In this document: positions 30,277 through 41,734 of the stretch, in pieces
Position numbering within the stretch: position 1 is the first letter of the stretch
Layout: the number at the start of each line of letters is the position of its first letter
Origin: Zygnema cylindricum
Lineage: Eukaryota > Streptophyta > Zygnematophyceae > Zygnematales > Zygnemataceae
DNA: 64,000 nt
Reading direction: 5' to 3'
Assembly (NCBI GenBank): GCA_037447655.1
Contig: JBBHKE010001948.1
Span: 541,931-605,930, forward strand
Notes under the pieces: model-generated
What the model saw: the letters and a program-made list of their open reading frames with translations, nothing else
Told to the model about the DNA's origin: nothing
Database searches by the model: none
Made by a program: the position numbers and the translations under genes

Positions 30277-30759
30277 TAATAAATTAGCGGCCATAACAAA
30301 GGAAATGATTTAAAGGTACAAAACAAAAAAAAACAAAAGGTACAAAGTAAAAGAAATAAAAAAGGACAGCAAGGACAAAAAAGACTGTCGTGAACTTAAG
30401 TTCAAAATGATAAAAGAATTGAATAAAAGACATTGTGAGACGCTTGAGATTTATAGATGAACTCAAGCGTGTACGACGCACTATACTATGTGGAGGTAAA
30501 ACTAAGGAAGGTACAACTAATTTAGGTACATCTAATATGTGGAACTATGACTAATCAAGGTACATCTAGAAGTGGAGTTACAGCTAGGTAGAAAGATTCT
30601 AAATGTTTTAGAGGGAATCCTTTCTGCGCAACATCATTATGTACAAACAAGTACAGGAACACTAAATAAAGTGGTACACTTAAGACTTAGTGTTCTAGGA
30701 CTTAGAAGTATCGTACGAAAAAGTGATTCAATAGTATAGTGGAATTACGAATTCCAACA
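30277..30759 (-). repeat. 3' LTR of Copia-C
   Basis: In element sense it begins TGTTGGAATTCGTAATTCC after a polypurine tract (CAATTGAGGGGGG, 30760-30772) and ends AATTTATTA. The end lacks the usual CA. The last bases read ATGGCCGCTAATTTATTA, the same as the gag start at the other LTR. Confidence 0.93.
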
Positions 30760-30792
30760 CCCCCCCTCAATTGAAGCACAGAGAGTATGTGT

Positions 30793-31325
30793 TTAGCCAA
30801 GTAGACCAGAAGAGAGAACATGTTTGGTGAAAGAAGGACGAGGAAGAGGTTTGGTAAGGAAGTCGGCAAGTTGATTAGAGGCAGAGCAATGAGAGAAAAA
30901 AATTGTGTTATCCACAATTTTTTCTCGTGTAAAGTGGTACTCTATATCGATATGTTTTGTTCAAGTGTGGTGGATGGGATTTTTCATGAGAGCGAGAGCC
31001 CCTTGAGAATCAAAAAAGATAGGAGTGGGAGAAGTTTGACGAAAAGACAGGTATGTGAGAAGGCGTCGAAGCCAAATGGCAGTTTTTGTTGCAGAGGTGC
31101 CCGCCATATATTCAGCTTCAATAGATGAGAGAGCAACATTTGGTTGTTTTCTAGAGGACCATGAGACAAGTCCACCACCAAGGGAGAAGCAAACACCAGA
31201 AATAGAACGGCGTTCATCAGTTTGATTCCCCTAGTCCGCATCACAAAATCCAATAAGTGAGGAATCGGGAAGAGAGAGAGAAGGAGAGGTAGAAGAAGGA
31301 GGAAGATCTAGATCCACCTGATCTA
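30793..31325 (-). pseudogene. Copia-C RNase H remnant
   Basis: The minus-strand frame from about 31290 reads SLIGFCDAD, a stop in place of Trp, then GNQTDERRSISGVCF, SLGGGLVSWSSRKQPNVALS, EAEYMAGTSATKTAIWLRR, FDSQGALALMKNP, HIDIEYHFTREKIVD and QLADFLTKPLPRPSF. It ends at TAA (30793-30795) next to the polypurine tract. A second stop replaces a residue before TKHIDIEYHF. The motifs are those of copia RNase H (D, E, D core). Confidence 0.88.
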
Positions 31326-31329
31326 GATC

Positions 31330-33693
31330 TTGTAGTGAAACACCTCGTGAAGGTAGTGGTGGAACCGAGGGAAGATGGGTTCCAATTGCCGGTGGAAAGT
31401 ACACTTTTTCTGTATGGTGGAAGATGATATATTCCTCTTTCTCTTTTGCCGTTTGCTCTGGTTCTTTAAACAAGTCAACTGAATCCTATTCATCCTTGAT
31501 TTGAACATTCCTAGAGACAACTATTTTTTGTTTTTCAAATACAAATATCCTGTACCCTTTTGCATTATCATCATACCCCATAAAGATTCCCGGTAAACCC
31601 TTTGTATCCATCTTCCAACTCTCCTTAGATGTATCTAAAATAAAACATTTGCTTCCAAAGATTTTAAAGTGACTAACATCAGGTTTCTCTCCTGTCCAAA
31701 GCTCATACAGTGTAGTGCTAACTGATCTTGAAGCAATTCTGTTTTTAATGTAAACAGCACAGTTAAGTGCCTCAGCACATAATTTCAAATCTAGCCCTTT
31801 ATCTGCAAGCATGGACCGAGCACTTTCTGTCACTGTCCTATTTAATCTTTCCGACTCACCATTCTGTTCCGGTGTATAAGGAACTGTAAGATTGTGGCTG
31901 ATACCTTCCTAAAGAAGAAACTATTCAAATTCTTTTGACGTATATTCTCCGCCGTTGTCCGATCTTAGTGCCAGGATCGGAACCCCATGAAGCTTCTCCG
32001 CCACGATTTGTAGTGCTTGAAGTGTGTAAACACTTCACTTTTATGCTGCATGAAGTAAACTTTTGTGTATCTCGAGTAGTCATCTGTGAAAAAAACCATA
32101 TAGTGGACGCCTCCAGCTGACGCACTTGTGAAGGTCCGAGAACATCCGAATGTATTAGCTGCAAAACCTTGTCAGATCTGTGATCTGTTTCCTGTGGGAA
32201 TGGCAATCTGTGGATCTTGCCAAGTGAACAACCATCACATGATTTTGTAGGATGAGAAGTAAGAGAAACTCCTTCAACTTTCCCGAAACCACCATTTTCT
32301 TAAGGCTATCATAATTCATATGTCCTAATATTTTATGCCACAACTCATTATGAGATTGGACACTGGAGTAGAGAACATCATTTTCTTTATATTCAGCCAA
32401 GTCCATCCGGTACATTTTGCTAACATCTCGAGTTCCTATGACAGCTACTTTCCCTTTCTTGCTAACAACCTGTCTACCTCCTTTCAGAGTGACCTCAAAG
32501 CCTTTGCTCTCTACTAGAGATGTAGAAAAAATATTCTTTTTAAAGTCTGGAACATATAAAACATTATGAAGAGTTCTCTCTGCCGACTTACCCCCTACAT
32601 CTACCATCAAGGAAATATCACCCTGAGCTGATGTTTGAACACTCATTCCACAAGCATAGTATATATTCTTTGGGGACATCTGTTGCAGATTTGTAAAAGC
32701 AGCTTTGTTCCAGCATATGTGGGCCGATGCTCACGTGTCCATGATCCATCCCACATCTTTTAGACCTTCCATGGCTGCTGCCATAGCAAATAGCTCCGCC
32801 TCCTCTTCCTTGTTGAAGCTCAGAGACTCATCTGAATCAGTTGCAGAAGTTGAAAAAAGAGCAGATCCACGGGTTGGATTTCCTGAAAAACCTCGGTGAT
32901 AAGGACTTTGCTGCCAACCGGGTCTGTATAAACCCGTCTCATTTGCCTTTTTCAGCTTGGAACAGTACCTGTATCCATGTCCCTTCTCAGAACAATAAAA
33001 ACAAGTGGTAGAAGATGGCCTATTTTGCCTCTGATTAAGCTGATGAAACTGATTCTGATTCTGATTAAACTGATTTTTGTTCTGATTAAACTTATTTCTC
33101 TTCTCAAAATCTCTTTTAAAAGCCTCTTCCTTTCCCTCTCCCTCAAGGAGTTTAGTATTAGTTTCTTCCACCAATATGAGATTATATGCTAACTGAAAAG
33201 ACCAGCTAGCTTTATCATGACTCTTTAATTGAACTGAAACACCTTTCATGCTACTAAGAAAACCCTTTATGAGCAAAGCAGCCTGCTGAAACTCAAGAAA
33301 GGATCCACCAGCTGAAGAGTGTGCATCAATAAATGTACGAAAATTATCACAATACTCAACCATAGATCCCCCCGAGTATTTGTTTCCCTAGATCTTTCCA
33401 GCCACCAAGAGCTCTTCCTGAACATTTGCTTTCTCAAAAGCTGATTTTAGTGAAGTCCAGATCTCGCTCGCCTTTTTCATTTTCAGCTGAGACATGACCA
33501 GATTTTATGAAATGCAAAGAATGAGATTGTTCCTTGCCATTGAGTTCTTTTTCGCCCAAGTCGGATCTGTCTTATTAAGGGAGCCATCGAAGACCCCGAA
33601 TAAGTCAAAAGTTTCAAAGGAAGATTCAACCATCGCTGCCCAGTATGCATACTTTTAGCCATTGAAGATGGGAACTCTTGATGAAAGGCCCAT
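31330..33693 (-). pseudogene. Copia-D1 gag, protease and integrase remnant
   Basis: It starts with an ATG inside the primer site (33691-33693; MGLSSRVPIFNG then a stop) and carries a Gag frame (MVEYCDNFRTFIDAHSSAGG). A CCHC knuckle follows (CFYCSEKGHGYRYC), then a protease active site cut by a stop (VGWIMDT*). Integrase parts include [48 protein letters not shown] and [20 protein letters not shown]. Stops and frameshifts divide it into at least six pieces. At about 31325 the sequence passes directly into Copia-C RNase H, so the reverse transcriptase, RNase H and 3' LTR of D1 are deleted. Confidence 0.88.
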
Positions 33694-33697
33694 AATG

Positions 33698-34677
33698 TGC
33701 TGTTCTACAACCACCGTTGCAGGTGGAGGACCAGCTGTTGTAGTGGAAGTAGACATAAAACCAACAGAAGCTATCAAGTACCTTCTCCAACAGCCAACTT
33801 TCAGCTGACACAGAACGTGAGTGAAAGAGCCACTTAGCACCAAATTGAGCACAGTGTTACACCTTAAAATAAACTGACAACTCACAAAGTTTCAGATCAA
33901 TTGACCTTGTCAACCATAAGAAATAGTCTCTGCAAGTTTCTTATAAACTGCCTTTAGAAAAAACTATATTCCGAAGAGTGGATACATAATTCTAACTAAG
34001 TCCTAAACTATATACTCACTGTGAGTATCTACTGAACCATACTAAATATGTTCCCTGTACTATGGTACTGTTCTATGTTCTAACAAACTATCTAAACTGT
34101 ACTTTACTGTTCCGTAAGTACTTTCCTAAACCCTATTTGCTACCTGCAACAAATCTACTAATGTAACACTATTTTCTAATGAGCTAAACAGCACATATTT
34201 GTTTCCCAAATATTTACAGATATTGTTCGTACAGTAAATGTTGCCGGTGCTTAGTCAGCACTATTCACAACAGTTCAAATGTCTGTCGATCAAATGGTAA
34301 GAAACATCCTGAGTTCGTATGGCGCACTCAGTCACTGTGATCCCAAGTTCAATCGCGTCCATCGACTCGGTTTGCATCAACGATCCTCTTACGCTCCTCT
34401 CCCGGATGTTCGGCTTAGTCTCCGTTCGTACGATTCACTGAAACCGCCCGTATGATTAATGACACGTGGCTGTAGGTGTTGTTGTTACTCCGGAATACTT
34501 GCACTGTCTTCAAATTTCAACACGTGTCCTTGCAGTCGTACAGTACACTCTACTGTCTACCTGCTACTGTCACACTATTAGAGGTCAGTAGTTAAACTGA
34601 CTTAGATGAAATTATTCTAAGTCCTAAATCTCCCCTTACAGCCTTATCTAGTGAACTATAGATTTCCAAGTTCAACA
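33698..34677 (-). repeat. 5' LTR of Copia-D1, inserted into Copia-C gag
   Basis: A 980-bp LTR whose element-sense start TGTTGAACTTGG abuts Copia-C gag at 34678, so that the gag frame runs ...SDVTALT then into LTR-encoded VELGNL and a stop. It is closely similar to 42057-43034. The inner end reads AACAGCA followed by a degenerate half-tRNA primer site. Confidence 0.92.
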
Positions 34678-35344
34678 GTTAGTGCCGTAACGTCAGATGT
34701 CATCACATGTTTTTTTAATTTTTGTCTACTTTCTTCATAGACTAGTTGATTGGTAAGATCAGGTAGCATGACATTTGTAAGATTTTGGTCAACTGTACCA
34801 ACAAAAGATTTTAAACTGGGCGGCAATCTTGCCAAAATCACGTTAATGAGATCTTCATGAGTAACAGGATAATAAATGCATTTCAAACGACCAGCGTATG
34901 ATTGTACTTTTTGTGTAAAAGACAACATATCTTCGGACTTATCCTTTTCAAGAAGAATGAATTCGTGCAAAGGGCCAAACGATGTGGCCACGTGTCGGTT
35001 TCATACGCGGCGCATAAAAGTCGCCATGCTTCATTTGCGGTTATGGCACTTCGTACAAGATTCGTTATTGTACCATCCAACGACAAAATGAGACGAGACA
35101 AAGCAATGGAGTCTTTTTCTTTCCACGCAATGATTGCAATGTGGGCGGCCGCAAAATCATCGTCATCCTTGTCTGGCAAAACTGGACTGTTGACATCTCG
35201 TATGACGTGGCCCCATAATTTTTCAAAACTAAATAAATGCTGGATGAGAAATTTCCAGTTGTAAAAATCCGGACCTTTAAATTTATGTACCGAGTTTGAC
35301 ACGGCCGAAGCCGTGGGCCCATAACCTAATAAATTAGCGGCCAT
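34678..35344 (-). pseudogene. Copia-C gag, starting inside the 5' LTR
   Basis: The frame starts at ATG 35342-35344, which lies within the 5' LTR: MAANLL is LTR-encoded, then GYGPTASAVSNSVHKFKGPD FYNWKF is encoded by the primer site and beyond. It continues with LILSLDGTITNLVRSAITAN EAW and DTWPH. A frameshift near 34975 is followed by FGPLHEFILLEKDKSEDMLS and LINVILARLPPSLKSFVGTV, the UBN2-type copia Gag core. It is cut at 34678 by the Copia-D1 LTR. Confidence 0.85.
35313..35326 (-). promoter_or_regulatory. half-tRNA primer site of Copia-C
   Basis: Directly after the 5' LTR, element sense reads GGTTATGGGCCCAC. This is the perfect reverse complement of 14 nt of the anticodon arm of plant initiator tRNA-Met (GTGGGCCCATAACC), as used by Drosophila copia and yeast Ty5. 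Confidence 0.8.
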
Positions 35345-35807
35345 AACAAAGGAAATGATTTAAAGGTACAAAACAAAAAAAACAAAAAGTACAAAGTAAA
35401 AGAAATAAAAAAGGACAGCAACGACAAAAAACACTATCGTGAATTTAAGTTCAAAATGATAAAAGAATTAAATAAAAGACATTGTGAGACGCTTGAGTTT
35501 TATAGATGAACTCAAGCGTGTACGACGCACTATACTAAGTGGAGGTAAAACTAAGGAAGGTACAATTAATTTAGGTACATCTAATAAGTGGAACTATGAC
35601 TAATCAAGGTACATCTAAAAGTGGAGTTACAACTAGGTAGAAAGATTCTAAATATTTTAGTGGGAATCTTTCTACGCAACATCATTATGTACAAACAAGT
35701 ACAGGAACACTAAATAAGGTGGTACACTTAAGACTTAGTGTTATAGGACTTAGAAGTATCGTACGAAAAAGTGATTCAATAGTATAGTGGAATTACAAAT
35801 TCCAACA
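35327..35807 (-). repeat. 5' LTR of Copia-C
   Basis: A 481-bp copy of 30277-30759 with small differences, followed by TSD ACATA (35808-35812). The last 18 nt in element sense carry the gag start codon. Confidence 0.93.
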
Positions 35808-35812
35808 ACATA

Positions 35813-36640
35813 CACAAAGTGAATACCCAGAATGCCGAAATAGAATCAACAGTGTTGGGTATTGGTAGAAGAGATTCGCAAATCCTACGGTACAGTTCAC
35901 GTGATCGGCAACAGTAAGCCTTATTAGAAGAGTAAGAATGTGGGACCACATGCAGAATCCAAAAGTACAACGATGACATTATGGAAAGTAAAGACGTCGG
36001 TGGAATGTTTCCACTTAAGTACAACATGTCATATTCGAATTAAGTTTTAGTGTGTACAGTGTAGATTAGAATGTTACAAGGACAAACCTGTGTTGTTTAT
36101 AGCGTAGTACAAAAGGTAGAAGTAGGTACTTTAATAGGACACTACGATTATATACTACACAACGTTCTATTGGTCAGCTAGATAGTTAATGAGATCTATT
36201 AGTATAAATTAGGACTTAGTGAGATGTAGGATAACTTGTATGAGTTCACAAAGTAAGGAAAGTATCTTTTATGGCCCTCTTTGTATGAGCGTTACTTTGT
36301 GTCTGATCTAAGTTTGTGTGTGAAGCTCTGACAGATTTATGAGTTAAGTGTAAGCTCTAAGTGAGTTGTGTTTTGAGTTAAAGGAACTCTTTCGTGATTA
36401 AGTATCACTTGATCAAAGTTGACCATTAGTGTGGTACTTTTGGGTAGTCTTCTGTTTATCAAATGAGAGACTCTGCAGCTTCTGGTAGTGCCCAATTGCT
36501 GCGGAACAACACTGGTATCACTATATGTTAAGTCACTTTCTCCTCATCTTCTTTATTCTTCTTGACCGCTTCAACTCCAGAGCAAGCAAAATCATTAAGT
36601 TCACTCATTCTTAAGCTTTGATGTTATTAACATCAACACT
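35813..36640. other. no gene recognised
   Basis: Unremarkable sequence flanking Copia-C. No domain, LTR or inverted repeat found. Confidence 0.4.
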
Positions 36641-36667
36641 GGTATAATTAATTATAGGTGACCACCT

Positions 36668-36725
36668 TATCTTATTCCGTACGAAATAATTTACGGAAAG
36701 AGCATTAATCCGCTCCATAAATTAA
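36668..36725 (+). pseudogene. possible gypsy-type integrase fragment
   Basis: One plus-strand frame reads IPYEIIYGKSINPLHKLR. This resembles the TPYELVYGxxxxLPLxL motif near the C-terminus of plant Ty3/gypsy integrases. Only this short motif is recognisable. The following frame (36732-36938) is open but shows no known domain. Confidence 0.3.
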
Positions 36726-36959
36726 GGTAAATTGAACGAATATAAGCAATCAATACAACAACTAATTCGGCGGAATACAGGCAGCCATTGTAGCAACAGA
36801 ACCCAGAAAGATAAGTTTGGAGATGATAAGCCCTCGGTCCTCTGCACCACTGCAGAAGATAAAGCAACAATTTCGATGATTAGTTCAAAGTACAAACGTC
36901 TCCGCAAGGATTTCACGCTTACCACTCTGGGCACATAAAAAAAGGACCACATCAACAAA

Positions 36960-39040
36960 GTACCACGTCAAAGAAGTACAACGTCAAAAGAAGTACCCCG
37001 TCAAATTTACTAGAACCACTAACAATTGATACATTCCACATCATGTTATATGAAAAGCGCTTTGCTCCAAAAGTAAGCTTACAAAGACGCTAAGCATAAA
37101 AAAAAAGAAAAATCATCCGAATTCAGGACCCATCATGTCAAGGTGTTTTTAAAAGCATTGGCAATGTCAACTAAGAGCACCACCACATCCAGGTGCATGT
37201 CAAGAATTGTTTGTAAACCGTGGACAACCACCTTATAACCTCCCGGCGTCGCGACACAAAACTGATGAGGGGAAAGGTGACCCTAGGAAGACCTTCAAAT
37301 TGTAGACACTTTGATATTGCCAAAAGTGGTAAAATAGCGAGCAGCACATGCCCATAGACCAATTCAAAAAGCACCTTAACCAGCAAATTAAAGCCTTACG
37401 ATAGACATTCCAAAGGAATTTTTTTACCAAAAGTTCATCTGCAATCCTTGACGGTCCATCCACCGGGAGAGGAAAGGGATTGAACCGAAAGATTAGCAAA
37501 GGCCTCTTCGTCAAGGTCAAAAGGGTCTAGAGGGTCACAAGATACAATAAAAGGAAAAAAGCCCTCGAGTACGAAGGGTTGGAGCTGTCAGAGGACTTAG
37601 AGAGCTTCAACTACCTTCATAGTTGGCAATGGTGGTAAGTTAAAGTGCCTGAGTAGCACAAGAGAATTCGCCACATAACCACAATACACGATGCAACGCG
37701 AAGTAAAACGAAAATGACAAGTGCCCGAGTTTTGTGCAATTCTTGTTCAGGAAATATTGACATCTAGATCCTATTTCACGTTCCCCGTTGAAAAAAGAAA
37801 GACCTAAAACGGAAATAGAAGGAAAGGACGTCGTGTTACCTTATTAGTGATGTTTTCTACAAAAATACTAAGTGCGAATCAAAGCATTATGTTAACGGCT
37901 TTTTGAAGATGAAAGAAAACACAAGATTAAAGTCATGGACTTTGGTAACATGATGTCAACCTTAGGCATTGAGGTTGCGAACAAAACCTCGATTGTTAAG
38001 AGCGGGATGTCACTGAAAAGGTCGAGTGGATGAAGGATACTTGTCTTTTTAACAAGATTGAAAATGATTTTAGGGCACGTTAACATCGAGCTGACACCTA
38101 TAGCATAAGGTTTCCAACAACGTAGACAATGGACCTGAAATGAAGGTACAATAGTAGAATGGTTTTGATTTAGATAAAAATGAAGATAGGGGTTGGACAA
38201 AGGATAAAAGGAGAACATAAGAGAAAGTTATTATGTTTAAAAAGATATTAATACTAAAATATTTCAAATAAACGTAGTAGGGGAACTAAGGGTGGATGGC
38301 TTGGGGAAAGGATAAAATGGATGGCCAATTGCGCTTGACAAAGGTGAGGGTTTGAGGTAAGAATCAAGGAAAAAGTTTGGGAATTCTCTTTCATGTTAGG
38401 GAAACAACATCGTAATACACAGATAAATAAGGAATGCTTTCCCATAACTTTCTAAAATGCAATCCTAGGTGGGGCAACTTGGTCAAAAGGATGGGATTCA
38501 AATATGGTTTGTTCAATAAGCGGCTCGAGAGGATGGGACAACTCGATGAAGGTATTACGAGATAGCAATCGCGTTGGAGAACATGAGTAAAGGACCATGA
38601 TGCGCGCCGCTTTCGAGGGGAACGTTGGATATATAGGAAAGAAACAAGAATAATTCTGCACTGCCCAGATATGATACAACTACCCGTGAAGAGCTTAATA
38701 TTGTTTCCCCATGGTGATCTTGTCCTACTTCTCAAATGACTACTTTCATTTCTCAAATAAATGAGAAAAATCTCTTCCTCCTTTACTTGATTGTTTTTTT
38801 TTCGTCGTTTATTATGTACCACCTATCCTGTGGAATGCTAAAGATTCACACAAAGGTGTTCTATCACCACGAAGGTGTTCACTCACACCCTGGAATGGCC
38901 AAACCTTGTTACCTTGACGTCCTCGTGGAGCCTTAATCCGTGTGTTTGTAATTGTGAAATGTCCATAGTAGGAGTTGAGATTGATAGGTTGGTTGCTCGG
39001 CGTCTTTCTCATACCTACATTAACAGTGTTCTGTATCGGT
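36960..39040. other. no gene recognised
   Basis: Short open frames on both strands without domain signatures. It may be very old retroelement sequence given the flanking gypsy-like motif. Confidence 0.4.
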
Positions 39041-39200
39041 AGCCATTTGTTGATAACTGATAGGTATCTTATCTTGACTTATCAATAATTGATATACAGG
39101 CTCAATATATTGGTAAATGAATTATCGCGATGGTTATCCAATATATCGGGATATATATAACGATAAATATCGAGTCGATAACTATTAACGATAATACAGT
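39041..39200. repeat. stretch enriched in TATCG/CGATA words
   Basis: The words TATCG, CGATA, TGATA and TATCA recur every 10-20 bases on both strands (for example TATCGGGATATATATAACGA and AATATCGAGTCGATAAC). The area is AT-rich and partly self-complementary. I cannot tell whether this is a decayed satellite. Confidence 0.35.
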
Positions 39201-40015
39201 AGTGTGGTACGGATATGAAAGTTTTTTCAAAAGCCACCACCCTAATGTCACGATATCTCCGTACTCATTCCATACTTAATTTCCGTACAATAGTTGCGTA
39301 CTATTCTTTCGAGCCACCATCCTCCAACCAATATTTTTTTGTTCATTCCAGATCAACATATCGGAACCTCTAACATGTCAATAACCAATAATGTCATTTA
39401 TCAAATTTATCACGATAAGCAATTACCCGATACACAACCCTAAATATAAAAACACCTACAACATAGTAAAGAAAAATAGTACACATGACTTCGTACAAAT
39501 TTGCCAAAAGACAAATACTCAATTGTTTTTCTAGTGGCGCTAGAGATTTATGCCAGAGTGGTGATTACGTTCCTCCAATTCTCGGTTGTTTCCGCTTTCA
39601 TCTTTTTTTTTGAAACAACAACGTATTGTATAGCAGTTGCATCTATTGATTTTTATTTCTTTACTTTTATGCCTTTCGCACTTACTCGCCATTTTTTTTC
39701 CCACTAGTAAATCAATGCCCTCTACACGGCCATGGATCATGTCTTGTTTAATTACGTTTTCTTTTGCCTTCCTAGTTAGTATTATTGTTGAACTACAAAT
39801 TATATTTTGCAAAGCTTTCCAAAATCGTCCTGAGAATCGACGAAGATTCAAAACCACCCACTTTGAGGGGGGTTTCACTTTCAAAGAGACAATTGCAGTA
39901 CACATGAATTTAATTTTGCATTATCAACATTCCTTCAAATGTTAAAGGTTGTCAAAATGTCAACGTTTATCAAAATGTAAATGGATTGTGTCACGTTTAT
40001 CATTCCGTTAGAATA
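39201..40015. other. no gene recognised
   Basis: The opposing open frames at 39540-39905 and 39637-39945 overlap antisense to one another and show no domain. Confidence 0.4.
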
Positions 40016-40333
40016 ACACGGACCGTGCCTTCTTCATCATGCCCCTCTGTCCTGATTATCATGCCCGTTACACGGGCATGGACAATGTCGGACATAGACC
40101 GTTTCCTATTTCAGATGCGCGTTTCAAGAAACACGCATGTATTATGTCTTTTTTATCATGGATTGTGTCTTTTTTATCATGCTTGTTACACCAGCACGGA
40201 CAGTGTCGGGTATGGACCGTGTCCTATTTTTTATGCCCGTTTCAAGAAAGAGGCGTGGACTGTTTCTTGTTCATCATGCCCGTTAAACACGCATGTCAAT
40301 GTCGGGCATGGACTATGTCTTGTTTATAGGCGT
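40016..40333. repeat. diverged tandem repeat with CATGCCCG...CGGGCATG palindromes
   Basis: About three diverged units of roughly 100-120 nt share ATGTCGGGCATGGACCGTGTC and TTTTTATCATGCCCGTT-like words (near 40085, 40203 and 40299). A perfect hairpin CATGCCCGT/TAC/ACGGGCATG lies at 40060-40080. Open frames here are by-products of the repeat. Confidence 0.65.
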
Positions 40334-40403
40334 GTTCGTAGAGGCCTGTTCGTAGAGAAGTGTTCGTAGAAGCTTGTTCATAGAGGCTTGTTCGTAGAGG
40401 CGT
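40334..40403. repeat. five tandem copies of a 14-nt unit
   Basis: GTTCGTAGAGGCCT-like units follow one another five times without spacing, with one to four differences between units. It immediately follows the palindromic repeat region. Confidence 0.85.
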
Positions 40404-40928
40404 GCAAGCAGACGGAAAACGCTTATAAAAGATGAACAGACAGCCGACCAAACGTCTTTAATTTCTATAGATATAAGAAAGCGAGGGGCGATATGACGCG
40501 GCCCTCTGCGTCTTAACATCACATAACCTTCATGATTTAGACGACTCTTTTCTATGAGGTTTTTGGGGTTTTTACAGTTTATTTAATCTAAAGGATTTTA
40601 CTTTTTTGAGGTTTTAAAGGTTTTACAGTTTTTAAATATGAAGGTTTTTAGGGGTTTGATATTTTTATGTTTTTAGGGTTATTAAGGTCTTAAGGTTATA
40701 GAATTTTTATGGTTCACTAGAGGTATGGTCTACCACGTAAAACTCAAAAAAAAAAATGTTTAATGGCATTTTTTACATCTAGCTAATCTACTGACCCAGA
40801 AAAAAGAATGGGGTATATATAGAAGGTATCGCTTAAGTTTAACTTGATTCCTCCGGTTTAAGAAAAACCAAGCATCTCTCAAAAAATAAGGGTATAGAAT
40901 AGGCGTATCGCTTCATTTTTTTCCTTCC
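40404..40928. other. no gene recognised
   Basis: AT-rich with repeated TTTTTAGGGTT/GGTTTT words (40545-40720), possibly simple-sequence decay. No coding signal. Confidence 0.4.
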
Positions 40929-41438
40929 TTGCATCCATCCCTCTATCCCTCTCTCCCTCACTCCCTCCCTCTCTCCCTCCCTCTCTCCCTCTCACCTTCC
41001 CTCTCTCTCACACTGCCTCTCACCCTTACTCTCCCTCTCACCCACCCTCGCTCCCTCTCACCCTCCTCTCTCTACCTCCCTCCCTCCCTCTCTACCTCTC
41101 AACCTCCCTCTCTCCCTCCCTAGCTCCCTCCATTTCTCCCTCTCACCCTCCTATTCCCCCTCTCTCCCTTTCCCCCTCTTTCCCTTTCCCCCCCCTTCCC
41201 CCCTTGCCCCCTCCCTTTCCCCCTCTTTCCCTTTCCTCCCTTCCCCCCTCTTTCGCTTGGCCCCTCTTTCCCTTGCCCCCACTCTCTTTCCCTTGCCCCC
41301 TCTTTCCCTTGCCCCCTCTTTCCCTTTCCCCCTCTTTCCCTTTCCCCCTCTTTCCCTTGCCCCCTCTTTCCCTTTCCCCCTTGCCCCCTCCCTTTCCCCC
41401 TCTTTCCCTTGCCCCCTCCCTTTACCACTCTTTCCCTT
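40929..41438. repeat. pyrimidine-rich simple repeat ending at an assembly gap
   Basis: First a CTCCCTCC/CTCTCCCT tract (to about 41150), then a roughly 15-nt tandem unit CTCTTTCCCTTGCCC/CTCTTTCCCTTTCCC. Several long open frames on both strands (Pro/Leu/Ser or Gly/Arg/Glu-rich) are artefacts of the repeat. Confidence 0.9.
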
Positions 41439-41448
41439 NNNNNNNNNN
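41439..41448. other. assembly gap (10 N)
   Basis: Ten N at the right end of the pyrimidine repeat, immediately before the mirror-image segment. Confidence 0.99.
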
Positions 41449-41734
41449 AACTACTCTGTCTAGGCTCAAACCGCTTTTTCTTAAGTTACCGTTCCTTGTT
41501 AGAGTAAGAAACGTAAAGTATTTTAGACCAGTACAGAGCCAACTTATACTTTTTCCGCTCGCTCTAGACCTGAAGTGATTTTAGACGAAAACTCTTTCGT
41601 TTACAAGTCCTTCTTGAGGACCACCGACCTTTCTAGATCCCTATGTTTATGAGGCCCCCTAGTTACCAACTCATAAAACTATTAAAAGCATGTGAATAAC
41701 TATGTGTGAGAAGTCGACCACCTAGAAAAGGACT
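41449..41734. other. mirror-image (reversed, not complemented) Copia-D2 sequence; assembly artefact
   Basis: Read backwards without complementing, this stretch is Copia-D gag sequence. 41449-41652 is an exact mirror of 41735-41938; for example AACTACTCTGTCTAGGCT at 41449 against TCGGATCTGTCTCATCAA at 41921-41938. 41653-41734 read backwards matches the next part of gag as seen in Copia-D1 (about 33285-33370). No known biological process makes such a copy, and it adjoins a gap, so it should be treated as an assembly or gap-filling error. Confidence 0.95.

Larger units (their letters stand above)
30277..35807 (-). mobile_element. Copia-C: LTR retrotransposon, interrupted by Copia-D1 and deleted inside
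   Basis: LTRs of 483 bp (30277-30759) and 481 bp (35327-35807) flank the element. The 5-bp TSD is ACATA (30272-30276 and 35808-35812). The minus-strand order is 5' LTR at right, primer site, gag (35344 to 34678), then Copia-D1, then only the RNase H end of Copia-C, polypurine tract and 3' LTR. Protease, integrase and most of the reverse transcriptase of Copia-C are missing. Confidence 0.93.

Noticed and set aside
39540-39945. Overlapping antisense frames of 121 and 102 codons
   Set aside because: No domain, no splice context and no conserved motif; each is the shadow of the other.
40929-41578. Pro/Leu-rich and Gly/Lys-rich frames on both strands
   Set aside because: Pure products of the CCCTCTTTCC tandem repeat; one runs through the N gap into mirror sequence.
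41449-41734. A possible inverted repeat or hairpin of Copia-D2
   Set aside because: The symmetry is a plain reversal, not a reverse complement, so it cannot pair as a hairpin and cannot be a biological inversion.
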